DNA of 64,000 nucleotides from Todiramphus chloris collaris (taxonomy: Eukaryota > Chordata > Aves > Coraciiformes > Alcedinidae), in assembly GCA_025345505.1 (NCBI GenBank), contig JANVCC010000030.1, positions 11,604,166 through 11,668,165 on the forward strand. The letters are read 5' to 3'. Positions 9,751 through 20,201 of the stretch are shown here, piece by piece; position 1 is the stretch's first letter; each line of letters opens with the position of its first letter. The notes below the pieces were generated by a model. It did not search any database and had not been told where the DNA came from. It worked only from the letters and a program-made list of their open reading frames with translations. A program made the translations under genes and the position numbers.

Positions 9751-10560
9751 TTGGCCCAAGGCGCGCTCGCCCCTCTCTCGCTCCTCGCCTAGGCCCCCCC
9801 ATCAGCTGCGGGCTGGGGAGGGGGCGGGGGCCGGGGCGTTTGGGCTCTCGGCGCTGCGGTTCGCCACCTTCTTGCCAGCCCTGTAAACGTGCCGGGGGGC
9901 TGGTTTGCAACAGTTTGGAAGCGACTGCAAGTTGCACACGCCGTTATGTGGCATGGAAGGCGCCAGAGTCTATCAGCTCCGGGGGGGAGGCGGGAGGGAT
10001 CCCCTGACAGAGCCCCCTATGTGCCACCCGCTGCCCTGTGGGTATGGGGGTCCTGCTTGCCCGACCCCCTTGTCCGCCCCAACTGACCCAAACTCTCTCG
10101 GTTCCGCCGTGGTATCAGCAATGAACCTGCCCTAGGGAGGGACGGAAGGGAAAGGCTACGGAGACGGAAATCTCAGATCCCGGCGGGATGGCTCCGACGG
10201 AGAAGTTACGCGACTTCTGGCCGTGGGGGAACGCGCATCCCAGCGCGCATTCGCTCTCCCGGCCCGATCCCTCGGGCCTTTGCTGCGCGCTGCTCCGCGG
10301 AGCGCTTTGGGCACTGTGCGGATTTTTGCCTTGCGACCTGCCTGGCATCAGCCGGTCGGGGCGGCGAATCCTGCGTCCCTCTTGCACTGACGATTCTTCC
10401 GAGGGCATCTCCCCGGAGAGGAGCTAATTTGGCAAACTTTGGCGGAGGGGGCTGGCAGCGCTGCCGAGCCCCTGCCCGTCCTGCCCGCTTGGCCCCAGCC
10501 CCAACAATGAGCGCTTTGATGCGCTCGGGGGGCCCGGTCGGCGGGGGGGTTAGGGCGATG
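9750..10560. promoter_or_regulatory. CpG-island pair
   Basis: Two CpG-dense blocks, about 9750-9910 and 10140-10560, are joined by GC-moderate DNA. Overlapping open frames on both strands are GC artefacts (Arg/Gly/Pro/Ser-rich). No TATA box is clear. If transcribed, the product is likely noncoding. Confidence 0.4.
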
Positions 10561-10811
10561 TGTACCAGACGTTTGCTACCAGGGGTGTCAGGGGATGAGG
10601 CAGATGCATCAAATTCAGGATATTTCCTCTTCCTTTTGTGTTTTATCTCATTCCTTTAAATAAGTAAAGTAAAATAAAATAAATGACACAAACTAATTCC
10701 TCTCCCGCATCAAGCCCAGCGGATCCCATTTCTGCTCCCTCCCGGGGTGCTCCCACAGCTGTCTGGAGCAGAAGCCGCAACGCCGCAGCGATGCTGGTCC
10801 CCGGTGCTGTG

Positions 10812-10931
10812 CCTCAGGGTGGCATTTAGTGACATGGTCTAGCTAGGTGTCGTGGTGTTAGGTCTTAGGATGGACTTGATGATCTCGGAGGTCTATTCCA
10901 GCCTCAATGATAATTCTGTGTAATTCTGTGT
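10812..10931 (+). mobile_element. CR1 LINE 3'-end fragment
   Basis: The piece resembles the 3' end of avian CR1. It has a GACATGGTCTAG-type word, then GGACTTGATGATCTC followed by GAGGTCTATTCCAGCC. It ends in two copies of an ATTCTGTG octamer, the short terminal repeat characteristic of CR1 3' ends. It lacks any coding part, as expected from 5' truncation during target-primed reverse transcription. Orientation is +, opposite to the long CR1 at 52-55 kb. The start is approximate. It has landed between two CpG-rich blocks. Confidence 0.8.
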
Positions 10932-11205
10932 GCCCGGGCTCATCGCACCCGGCCCGATCGGCCGGGGCACTGCCGCCCCAAAGACCGGGGGCACCAGGCT
11001 CACACCTGTGATAAGGTGGGCTTTTTGTTCACTTGCACGAACCCACTCGAGGAAAGTATTGAAAACACAGATCTGGTCACTGAAATTCCCCGAAACAGAA
11101 AACTCGACTTGGGTTTGCCAGCCCTGCCTGCAGCCGTGGGAGGCAGTTGATGAATCCCTGTTGACCTTTGAGCTTTTTTCTTCTCGAGTGGGTGGAAAAT
11201 CTTGA
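10932..11205. other. Noncoding spacer
   Basis: Short CpG-containing piece just after the CR1 end, then mixed sequence up to a T run. Nothing specific is recognised. Confidence 0.4.
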
Positions 11206-11228
11206 TTTTTTTTTTTTTTTTTTTTTTT
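11206..11228 (+). repeat. T23 homopolymer
   Basis: Twenty-three consecutive T. On the minus strand it creates a Lys run in a spurious open frame. Confidence 0.9.
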
Positions 11229-11289
11229 GCCTATATGTTCTGCCTTTCCCGGCTTGTCTGTTTTGCAACTTTACTTTCCCCTGCTGACA

Positions 11290-11870
11290 TGACCTGGCGG
11301 GGGGAGCACCGCGCACACTGGGTGCTGCCCGTGGGAGCGGGGTGGGAGGGGTGTGTGTGTGTGTGAAGGGGAGAGCGGAGGTTGCTGGGGCTCTCCCGGC
11401 CGGCAGCAGCAGCCCTACAGCGTGCCAAGGGTTAACTGCGCCTGCTCCGCGGCTCTGCGCAGCGATGGATGAAACTGCCGCAACTTCGCCCAAAAAACAT
11501 TAACAGGAGAGACCCGGACTGCAGTGGGCCAGGCCGGGCCGGGCCGGCTGGAGGCGGGGGAGGCCTGGGCGACTGCCACTCCCCGCCCCCCCCCCCCCCC
11601 CGGTAATGAGCTCATTTCCATGTCTGCGCCTCCCGCAACTGTGAGAAAATCCGCCGGGACATCCAGCGTGCCGATGCGGCCTGGGCTGCCCCGGTCTCCC
11701 CGGTGACAGCGCCCTCCCGGGAGAGCCGCGCCGGCTGGGGGGGAAGAGAGAAATAAAATAAAAATTCTCTCGGCCCTGGCACCTCGCAGGTTTCTGCGGA
11801 GAAAGGGGGGGACCCCCACGCGTGGCCTTTTGGGGCCGGGCTTCCTGAACACCCGCCTGGACCCTTGCGC
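11290..11870. promoter_or_regulatory. CpG island
   Basis: Dense G+C and CpG with GGCCGGGCCGGG-type words near 11531, a C run at 11587-11600 and a short (GT)n at 11350-11363. Several long frames on both strands overlap each other and are not supported as genes. An AATAAAATAAAA word at 11751-11762 is TATA-like but unanchored. It is promoter-like or a Polycomb-type island. Confidence 0.45.
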
Positions 11871-11939
11871 GGCGAGGGGTGTGGGGGTGTGTGTGCAAAA
11901 GTGCCTGGGGACAGTCCGGGAGGGGGAAGGGAGCGCTGA

Positions 11940-12720
11940 ACAGCCCCACGCTTATCAATAACAAGATGTATAAATATCAAAGTGAAGGAGCCCGAGTAAG
12001 TCTTTCTAGAAGCGAGGAGGAAGCTTAAGCAGCTTTCTTTAATGGTGATTTGTAGCTCTGTAAGGGGCACGGATAGCAAATACCCTGCAGGTGCATGTTG
12101 TAACACTGCCATCCGGACTTTAATGTAGATTACTCTCCAACTCGTTTGATCGGTCCTTTGAAACCCTTTACAATTGCCTGTGACGAACCGCCAGTCTCAG
12201 TTTTTTTTTCTTTGAATAATGCCTTAAGGGTAAGTCCTCGGGGCTTTTAAAGATCTCCAGCGCATTTTAAAAAAATCACGTTAGGTTTTTACTTTAGAGC
12301 GTGGGTCCATGTCTCTCAACTTGTGGCTGTTAACAGGCATCTTTAAATCATTAATCATCTAATAACCACCAACTTTAGTCTAGAATGGAGATACGGGGAT
12401 CTTCTAAAGACCTCCAAACATTTCTATTGATTTTGGGATCATCCTGCTTAAAATTTAGGAGGCAAACACCCCATCCCTCCTGCTGAAGCTCTGGAGCTGG
12501 TGGGTCTCTGGTGTTTATGGACTCTCTGATGGGTGAATCTGTGCTGAAAGCCTTTCCTATGGCCATCGAGAAACTCCCGGTGTGGGTTTAGAGAGCAAAC
12601 CCGAAAGGTGATACAGGGGAGAATCCCGGTTGAAGTGTGGGAGGGTCGGTAGGGAAGCGGGGCCCTCCGTCCGCTGCTGTGCCGGTGACTTCCAGCAAAC
12701 AGTGAGAGAGTTTGGGTTGC
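11940..12720. other. AT-rich candidate conserved noncoding DNA
   Basis: High-complexity blocks, for example about 11945-12180 and 12240-12400, contain TATCAATAAC and TAAT words. No coding exon is recognised. 12450-12660 is of mixed composition with nothing specific. Confidence 0.3.
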
Positions 12721-12727
12721 TGGTTTG

Positions 12728-12797
12728 TTTTTTTTTTTTTGTTTTGGGGAAAAAAAAAAAAAAAAAAAAAACCAACCCAAAAACAAAACAAAAAAAA
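12728..12797 (+). repeat. T-run / A-run inverted low-complexity tract
   Basis: A T13 run (12728-12740), GTTTTGGGG, then an A22 run (12750-12771) and an A/C-rich tail containing CCAACCC and AAACAAAAC. The T-rich half can pair with the A-rich half, so a single strand could fold into a long A-T hairpin with a G-rich loop. It probably arose from low-complexity expansion. Confidence 0.75.
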
Positions 12798-12849
12798 TGC
12801 CAGGCGAGAAGATGCAGAAAATCCAGCAGATGTTTCCACTCTCTCCGCA

Positions 12850-13430
12850 AATAGCGTTTAACCTTTAATATTTATTCGTTACTATTAATAATAATAAAAA
12901 AATGGTTACAGAACTTTTGGCCCTTCAACTTCCACAAGCACCGCTTTGTTTCTCTAAAATAAACTTGAGAGAAGCGATCCCTCCGTATCAAACTAGGGAT
13001 TTGAATTAAAGGCCCATTTGGGACTCTTGAGACTACAAAGGGTTACACATAAATAAATGCCACATTTGCCTATTGCGAAAGTTTTCTCTGTCCTTTCTCA
13101 GTCACAACAGGGGAGGAAAAAAAGCCGTCGTTTATTATCAAGCGCTGGGCAGGAGCAGCCCCTCCAGAATGTGCTCTTAGATTTGGCCGGCAGAAGAGGG
13201 ACTCTTTTCCACCCCCCACCCCCCCCGTCAACAGCAGCTTCTTTTGTTCTCCAGATCTCTTTCCCAATTTCAAGCTTCACTTGCAGATCCTAAGTTTGTT
13301 TGTTAATGACGCTATTACCATCTGGCTCGTCCTACTTTCCAAAAGATATAAATCTCCCCAGTTTCACTGCCTACATTATCATTTAAGTGCCACCATAGCT
13401 GGAAGAAAAATATGCTTTCAAGGCTGCAAA
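12850..13430. other. AT-rich noncoding DNA
   Basis: Contains an ATT/AATA-rich stretch (12868-12900) with many TATT and ATTA words, followed by mixed sequence. A C-rich run is at 13211-13227. No gene is recognised. Enhancer-like texture only. Confidence 0.3.
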
Positions 13431-13439
13431 TTCTCTTGC

Positions 13440-13560
13440 ACGGAGTAACTTCCCCGGGCGCGGAGCTGCCGCCCGCCCCACCGGGCCGCGGGCCGCCTGG
13501 CAGGGCAGGCTCCAAATGGATTTCACCTTGCAGCGGTGCTGGGAGACGGGGGACAGCACC
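13440..13560. promoter_or_regulatory. Small CpG-rich block
   Basis: About 120 bases rich in CCGG, GCGG and GGGC words, flanked by AT-rich DNA. No coding evidence. Confidence 0.3.
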
Positions 13561-15185
13561 ATTTAAGTTTTCAACCAGAAACTTGAGTGAACCTTCCACC
13601 CTTTTTGTGGCTGTTTAATGCATCTGGCTACTTTGAACCGTTATCTTCGGCGGGGAGAGGGATGCTCGCCCGACTGGCGGGGAGAAGGCAGGATGCGTCC
13701 TGCCTCTGGCAGGGCCCTGTTTTCCCTCACCCAGCGTGAACCCCCGTCTCTCTGCCATAAGTACATAGTCCATATGTGTGAATAAACCTTTCCCACAGGC
13801 GTCGTACGGTAAAGGAAAGAAAAGTTTGGGCTCCTCTTAGTGCAAAGCGGTTGCAGATTTGTGTGCGTTTAAGCATAAAGGGACGGGGGGAGGGCGAGAA
13901 GGGATGGGGGAGGGAGTTGGGTCGGTTTGTGTATGGGCTCCACAATGACTCTATTTATCCGCTGCAACCAGCCTGGGCAGATTGAATAGGCGAGAGAGAG
14001 ACACTCAGCCTTCCCAACGCGTGGGCTTTGTGGGATCTGGTCCCCACTAGAAGATTTCGACTGCTAATTTCCCATTCTGCGGGGCTTTCCTGCGAGGAGA
14101 CACGGCCGTGCCCATCAGCTCAACCACCACCCGTCTTCCCAGTCCTTAACCTCTCCTCGTAGAAGTTTAGCGAGGGGAGAAGTTTAAACATCTGCTGTTT
14201 CTTTGTTAGGTGTCCGGCAAAGTTTCTGCAAAATATCAAACAAAAACATTTTATTTAAATATATGTATATGCACGCAGACACACACGATATTGTCAAGCG
14301 AGAAATTTTATATACTTCTTTCACATGTGAAAGAAACCCAGGTTGGTTCCCCCCTCCCCCCCCGGGTGATCTAATTGTTGTAAATAATTACGGATGAAGA
14401 GAAAACTCACTTATTATGCGCTTCTAATACTGTGACTGCATAGGAGAGGAAGGGGGCCAAACCAGTGATTAATTAATATCGCACTGGCGTAGCTGTTTTC
14501 TCGCAAAAGGCCTTTTCCCCCCTCGCCGCTGCCGAGTTATCATTCCAGCTCGAGTCATGTGTAGCCGGGAAGGGATCTTGTTTATAAATTTATATGACGA
14601 CCTTTTCTTTGTGTGTGCTCTAAAGTTGATATGGACAAATTGCAGAGGTATACAATTTAAGTAGATGCACTTTTAATCACCGATCATTAAAATGGTTATG
14701 TTAAATATACTCAATTACATGCATGACTTCACCCTAACAGTACTTTCTATTCTCCCAGCTGCTCACGTATTCCTTAACTATAGTCAGCAGAAGAAACTCG
14801 ATTATGCTGAATCCATACATTTCTATGGATTTCATCAGCCTAATTAATGCTTCAGTGTGGTCCATGTGTCTGAATGGTCCCTTTGCTATTACTTGGGTAA
14901 GGAGGCAGTGCTGGAATGCAGAGGGTCTTTCTTTCAAAGATACCCATGGGGGTCACTCTAGGACTCTAATGGCAAAGGTAGCAAGTGTTAAATAGCAGAA
15001 ACATGCAGAGAAAGGGAAGGCAGGGATGTAAAAGGGACATTGATATTGTAGGTATGCCCAACAGGTCAGTGATGATAATTAAAACGCTTAAAGAAGAAGA
15101 GGTAAATGGAAAGCTTCCACAATTCGCAGCGTGCCTGGTTAAAAGCAAACAAATCAGTCCACAGAAACGCACCTTGCTGATCCTG
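13560..15185. other. AT-rich noncoding DNA, several enhancer-like blocks
   Basis: High-complexity AT-rich blocks at about 13930-14050, 14180-14480 and 14580-14930 carry TTAATTAATA, TAATTA and TTAAATATA words. 14890-15130 has more mixed composition. No exon is recognised in any frame. This looks like intergenic or intronic regulatory DNA. Confidence 0.3.
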
Positions 15186-15189
15186 GCGT

Positions 15190-15246
15190 AAAAAAAAAAA
15201 AAAACCAAAAAACCAAAAAAACAAAAAACCCACAAAAACCCAAACC
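15190..15246 (+). repeat. A/C-rich low-complexity tract
   Basis: An A14 run followed by CCAAAAAACC, AAAAAAAC and CCCAAACC words. Same texture as the tracts at 8.9 and 12.75 kb. Confidence 0.75.
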
Positions 15247-17290
15247 AGCAGATTTTTAGCCTAATAACTACCAGGGCAGTCTCTTCTGCGAGCACCGCGT
15301 TTGAATGCCCCGTCTCTTCTCTAATTTTCTCGTTGTCGAAATGCGACACGTCAGGGAGAGGCTGCCCCGCCGGGAAGAGTTCTGAGCTCTCGCTGTCTGG
15401 GCACCCTCGGGGGGTCCCTGCTGTCCTCCAGGCCAGTGCAGACACAGACGGAGCTGGGAGAAGTAGTTTTTCACCTCCTGTTCCCAGCTTTCTTCCGAAA
15501 TGAAGAAGCGATTAAAATAAATGGGATTCATTGCAGCTTTAGCACAAACAGCCAATGGCTGCTTTTAAAACGCATTGTCCCATCTTAGCATTCGGTGGGA
15601 TGTAAAAGGCAAGAACACTTCCTGCTATTCAGACAACTTTTTAATCGATGAGAAGTGCATCGAGATGTATTTTGTTGTTATTGTTCCCACCTGTTGTAGT
15701 AGAAGACCATCTGATCGCACCTTTCTCTGGCTGCTGGGAGACGTGAGAGGAAATCACAGATCTTTCTTGTCACCCACTGCATTGCCAAAAAGGTGGTAAT
15801 GGAGCCCGCATTTCTTCCCCGTTCCTCCACCGAGCACTCTGAAGCTCAATTGTCCTAACTTCGAGTCAGTGCCTTGCTGCAGCCTTCATCCTTCAAGTGG
15901 AGAGAGAAAGCAGGGAAGATTTCAGATCTATAACCAAATTATAACCTAGGAACTTTAAGCTTGTCATGCTAATTTAATGACTTTTATAGTAAGTGTAGAC
16001 TTTCTGTCTTTTGAAATTAGCTCTTCAAAACGCTTTGTGTAATGACAGACACTAGACATAAGAGACAAATGCGCAAGCAATAGTGGGATAATAATCTGGC
16101 AAACACTGTGCCGTTTAATATTAAAATGGAGAACAAAGTGCATTAAATCTCAGCGGAGATGTATATCGTTGTCAGATGTGTTGGTCCATGCCTGGCCTCC
16201 AGAGTGACCCGAAAGGAGGGTGTCCTCCAACAGCCATCCGTGCCTGGGTTCACCTGGAAAAATGAGCAAATACCAGATGTCGAGTACAGAACAGTATTTA
16301 GTGCAGTGCAGTGGTCCTTTGCTTTCTGGTGGTGCTCACAGGTGTCTGACTACTGTAAATATTCTGATTTCAACAGGCTGGTTCTACTTGTCCCGGCCCC
16401 TTGCTCAGTTCCCAGTGGGGAGATGTACATGTTGGGCTTGTATGCATGGCTCTGAATGTCACATCCCCTCCGTCCTTAAGAGCGTTTCTGTGGTCCCATG
16501 TTGAGTGGTTCAGAAATTTGTCCAAGAGATGGTCTTGATAACAAAGGGAGGGGCAAACCGAAAGCTATAGGTGTATTGCAATCTGGGCCACTCACTCATT
16601 GCCTATAATTGTAAATAAGGTAAGTTCACACGATGATCGAGTAACAAGGGAACAAGAGGCCTATTTTAATCAGGTGGTTATCTCTCCTTGGTGGAGATCA
16701 GAGCTCCATTGCTCCTGGCCTTCTCATTGTGTGCCCCCTCCTGAAAATGACAGGTCCTTCGGAAATAGCCAACTTGGTCCCTGAATGGGATTTCAGCTCT
16801 TTTGCACTACACATGTACCAATTGTCATTTTACAGCTACAGCAAAACCTCTAAATTATATAAGTGTATAAACTCAGCCTCGTTAAATTCCCCCTTTTGGG
16901 CAGCCGCAAGGTTGCAGTGTATATTACTGTAAGCCAGAGAAGACTTAAATTATATCCAAATGGGGATTGAAACGTAGCGGTACTTAAGCATGCTCGTGTC
17001 TCAACTACAGAGGTTTAATTTTTCCTCTTTAAAGTGTTACATACTACAGATGCAACAGTTTCCTTATGTCAAATCCAACCATCTGAAATCCTATTTCTTG
17101 ATTCAGCCTACGGGTCCCTTTGTGGTGGGAACAAAACCACAAAGATATGATCAAACACGGTAGCCTGACCAAAGAGAAATTTATCGTTCATCTGAGTGAG
17201 CTTCCTAATTTGAAGCTAGAACCCTCCCCTTCCAGAAAGCATCTGAACACTCTGTGTAAGTTGTTTTCTTGCGCGTGTGCCTTTGTGTAC
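15247..17290. other. Noncoding DNA with a homeodomain-rich block near 16 kb
   Basis: At about 15940-16160 a complex AT-rich block contains GCTAATTTAATGAC, TTTTATAG and several TTAATATTAA-type words, resembling clustered homeodomain or HOX-cofactor sites. 15590-15800 also looks like single-copy, possibly conserved DNA. The rest is unremarkable. No exon is recognised. Confidence 0.3.
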
Positions 17291-17299
17291 GGATAAATC

Positions 17300-18150
17300 G
17301 GGGCATACATCGGGACGGGGGGGGTGAGGGCAGCGATTACCCCGCAACTCAGAGCATGCCCTGCCCACAGGTTCATTTTTCCACCCAAGTCGATATAAAA
17401 AGTGCACGTTTCGAGGGGAAATCTGTGCCTGCGCGGGCCGCCGCGGCTCCAACTGCATCCGCGCCCTGCGGAGCCGCGGCCCCGGGGCACGGCCGGCCCG
17501 GGAGGCTCTGTCCGAGGCCCCTCCCGACCCCTCCGCCAGGCACCTCGAAACGGATGAGCTGAGCTCGCCTCGGAACGGCGCTGCCAGCTCCGCTGAGAGG
17601 GGTACGGCGGCTGCGGGGATCGCCCTGCGGAGCCTGGCACCAAGCCCCCCCCCCCCAAGGTGGCCTTGCCGGGAGGGGGTCGCCTTCCCCCCTTTTCCAG
17701 CCCTCGCAAGAGGGTCAGTGGTTTAACCAGGCGTCACCAGGACTTCGTTTTATTCCCGGCCCACTGAAGCGTGTGGCTTTGAGTGACTGATGGCCGCTGT
17801 GGCTGTACGCGGCACAGTTGCTCTCACGGTGCGTGCTCCAGATGGGCACGTCCCGCAGGCTCGGGGCGGGGGGGCGCGGTCGCTTTGGAAAGGCCACCGA
17901 GACACTGAGATTTGTTCTGGGTCAACCCTCCCCAAACGCCAAAGTTGGGAAACAACTTTCGCAGCGTGTGTCGGGGAGGGAGGGAGCGGCGGCGGAGCGG
18001 CAGCGGGTGCCGCGGTGCGAGGCGCCGGGGCTTGGGGGCACCGGCTCCTCCGACCCCCTCGCTCCCTTCCCCCCGCCCCCGCCCGCCCCAGCGCATCGCC
18101 CCCTTCCCTCTCTGCTCAGCTCTTCCTCCCCGAGCCCCGGACGCGCAGAC
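17300..18150. promoter_or_regulatory. CpG-island pair
   Basis: Two CpG-dense stretches (about 17300-17720 and 17850-18150) are separated by a short dip. The frames on both strands, up to 173 codons, are Pro/Arg/Gly/Ala-rich and overlap one another. None shows a recognisable domain. Confidence 0.45.
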
Positions 18151-18540
18151 AGCACGTTTCCAAACTTTGAAATGCCAAATCACGTTATTGCTGTGGCAGG
18201 AGGCTGCTTTCGTATCTGTGACAGCTGAGTTTTCCCTATCGATTATGTGACACTGCAGTTCATTTACACAGCTCAAAAGCTTAAAAGACACTGGAGGAGC
18301 CCGCAGTTTAACCCGAAATCCTAACAGAAAGTGAATCAACTTTCTGGCCAGTGTTTAAACTGATAGATCAGAACTTAATTCGGAGAGACAGAAAGGGAGA
18401 GAAACGACAGCACGGATTTATCTTGCCCAGCGTCCTTCGCTGAAACTTTAGAAACTGCGGCGCGGAAAATCCAGGGCCGAAATGCTAATTAGAAGCAGCG
18501 CGTTTGGTGTCCAGATACGTTATATATTATAGAAAGCAGA
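18150..18540. promoter_or_regulatory. Candidate conserved noncoding element
   Basis: Complex, balanced sequence directly after a CpG island. It has words such as TTATTGCTGTGGC, ATCGAT and GCTAATTAG. There are no coding frames and no repeat. The adjacency of an island and a complex AT-rich block repeats the pattern seen across the first 20 kb. Confidence 0.3.
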
Positions 18541-18559
18541 TCACAGCGCTTGGGGTTTT

Positions 18560-18830
18560 ATGCGAGTGCATGAAATACGCGCGTGGGCCGAGGCTGCCGG
18601 CGGCTGCAGGGTGGCCGCCGGGGTCCGGGTCCGGGGCGTCCCCGGCGCAGGGGCCGGGCAGCAGGTCCCGGGCAGCAGGTCCCGGGCAGCAGGTCCCTGC
18701 TCGGCGTCGGCGCCTCTCGGGCTCGCCCCGCCGGAGCGACCCGGCCCAGCCACCGGCCGGCAGGGAGGGGCTGGGAAGAGGCCGGGGAGGGGGCATTTTC
18801 CTCCCTCACGTGAGGACGGGACCTGTCCCC
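18560..18830. promoter_or_regulatory. CpG-rich block with 14-bp tandem repeat
   Basis: A GC- and CpG-rich block of about 270 bases. A three-unit 14-bp repeat lies within it. Overlapping GC-driven frames on both strands are discounted. Confidence 0.4.
18656..18697 (+). repeat. 14-bp tandem repeat, three copies
   Basis: Three near-exact copies of GGCAGCAGGTCCCG, in register at 14-bp spacing (GCAGGT at 18661, 18675 and 18689). A 14-bp period shifts the reading frame at each unit, so it is not a coding repeat. It resembles a small minisatellite in an island. Confidence 0.85.
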
Positions 18831-18839
18831 TTACGCTGA

Positions 18840-19165
18840 CGGGTCCTTCCCTTGGCTGCTTTAACTGGGGACTTTTCAGGAGCCAGCCCAGCTCCTGGTC
18901 CCTGCTGCTCCCTCCCCCTGTCCTTGCCGAGGTTTCATTACTTGCTGTTAGTGCCTGGAAACAATAAAGGATGTGGGACTGGGCTTTTATTGATTATTTG
19001 TCACCCTGTATTTGTCAGTTTCAATAACTTTTCCTGAAGTTTTACTTACGGGCACTTGAGCTTTCGGATTAGGCCAGCTCTGCGGATTGCAGTGAGGGGT
19101 AATTATCCGCTGGCCTGCTTCCCTGCAGCCGGAGAGAAAAGAGCATTAACGTATAGAATGGGCAG
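18840..19165. other. Noncoding DNA with enhancer-like texture
   Basis: The part at about 18930-19160 is complex and AT-rich, with TTATTGATTATTTG and GGGTAATTATCC words. TAATTATCC is a paired/bicoid-type homeodomain site pattern. No exon is seen. Confidence 0.3.
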
Positions 19166-19169
19166 GATC

Positions 19170-19800
19170 CGGCCTGAGCCCCCCCCTAAAGCGCTGCCCG
19201 GGCGAGAGGCGTGAGCAGCCAGGAACTCGCCGCGGCCCTGCCAGCTGCCCCCCCGCCACCCGCCGCCCCGACCGCCGCTCGCCCTCCGCGGGTCTCTCTG
19301 CCTCCCGGGGGCTGGGGGCTCACCCAGCCTTCCAAAGCCTCTCCCCCCCAACCCGCGGTTTTGGAGGCGAGAGATCTACCCTCGAGAGAAGGCCCCTTTC
19401 CCGGGTTCGGGGGGCGGAGTGTGGGGGGGACCCACGACGCTGGGGCCCGAACCGGGGCTTTCGGCAGCGGCCAAATCCCCGGGATTCAATTAAAAAGCTG
19501 GCTCGCGCCGCTGGCGGGGAGGCGAAGCCGCGGGATTTGTATTATGAAGATCGACTCTTCAAAACTGCCCGCCTGGCAGCGCGGCCGCGCTCCCGCCGGC
19601 GGAGGGGACCCGGCTGCCCGGAGCGGCCCGGCCGGAGCCCCGGCGGCGGGAGGATGCGCGGGGCCGGGCCCGGGGTCCCGGGGAGAGAAGCGCTGGCGGG
19701 GCCCGCGGGAACCCGCCAAAGAGGGGACGGCCCCCGTGTCTCTCGCAGCCTTTTCAGAGAGAGTGGGGTCAAACCTTCCTCCCGAGAAAAGACCTCCTCT
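19170..19800. promoter_or_regulatory. CpG island (largest in the left part)
   Basis: About 630 bases of very dense G+C and CpG, including GCGCGGGGCCGGGCC-type words. A 224-codon + frame and two long minus frames overlap here. All are Pro/Ala/Arg/Gly-rich, with no domain or methionine context to favour one. It is the last island before the assembly gap and may mark a promoter close to it. Confidence 0.5.
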
Positions 19801-20101
19801 CTGGCCATCTTCCTCCGTTAATAACTTTCGCGTCTCCCGGGCGATGCACGCTACTCCAGCTATATTCATTTGTAAGCACACTTAACGGCAAGCAAGCACA
19901 ATCGTTCCCGGGGTTGGCAGGGTGCCTATCGTGTACAGTATAGCGTTTGATGTACTGTATCTCATACCACTGCAAGCTAAGAGACAAGAGAACACGGAGT
20001 GCCCAGTTACACAGGATTTAATTACAGCGGAATGCATTCTCCATGCTGATTAGGAGAAAAATCAATCGGGGGCTTATTTGCCACAATGAACCAATAAAAA
20101 A
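19800..20101. other. Single-copy noncoding flank of the gap with a stem-loop
   Basis: Complex sequence rather than simple repeat. It contains a predicted small stem-loop (separate entry) and ends in a short A run against the gap. The left edge of the gap is therefore not obviously repetitive apart from that A run. Confidence 0.35.
19914..19976 (+). ncRNA. Possible small stem-loop (miRNA-like?), unproven
   Basis: TACAGTA (19934-19940) and TACTGTA (19953-19959) are perfect reverse complements around a 12-base loop. Further out, GCAG+GGT (19917-19923) can pair with ACC (19966-19968) and CTGC (19970-19973) with one bulged A. The internal loop has 10 bases on one side and 6 on the other and can take a few extra pairs. 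Total span is about 60 bases. I do not recognise a known miRNA seed here. The large asymmetric loop is poor for a canonical precursor, so a chance hairpin is equally likely. Confidence 0.2.
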
Positions 20102-20201
20102 NNNNNNNNNNNNNNNNNNNNNNNNNNNNNNNNNNNNNNNNNNNNNNNNNNNNNNNNNNNNNNNNNNNNNNNNNNNNNNNNNNNNNNNNNNNNNNNNNNN
20201 N
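20102..20201. other. Assembly gap, 100 N
   Basis: Exactly 100 N, a common placeholder for a gap of unknown size. The left flank ends in a short A run and the right flank is a T39 run, so homopolymer sequence probably caused the break. Confidence 0.98.

Noticed and set aside
17188..17709. 173-codon minus-strand open frame
   Set aside because: CpG-island shadow; antisense frames are similarly open and none has a known domain.
19211..19885. 224-codon + strand open frame
   Set aside because: It lies in a CpG island where several frames on both strands are open. Pro/Ala/Arg/Gly-rich, no recognisable motif, no splice support.
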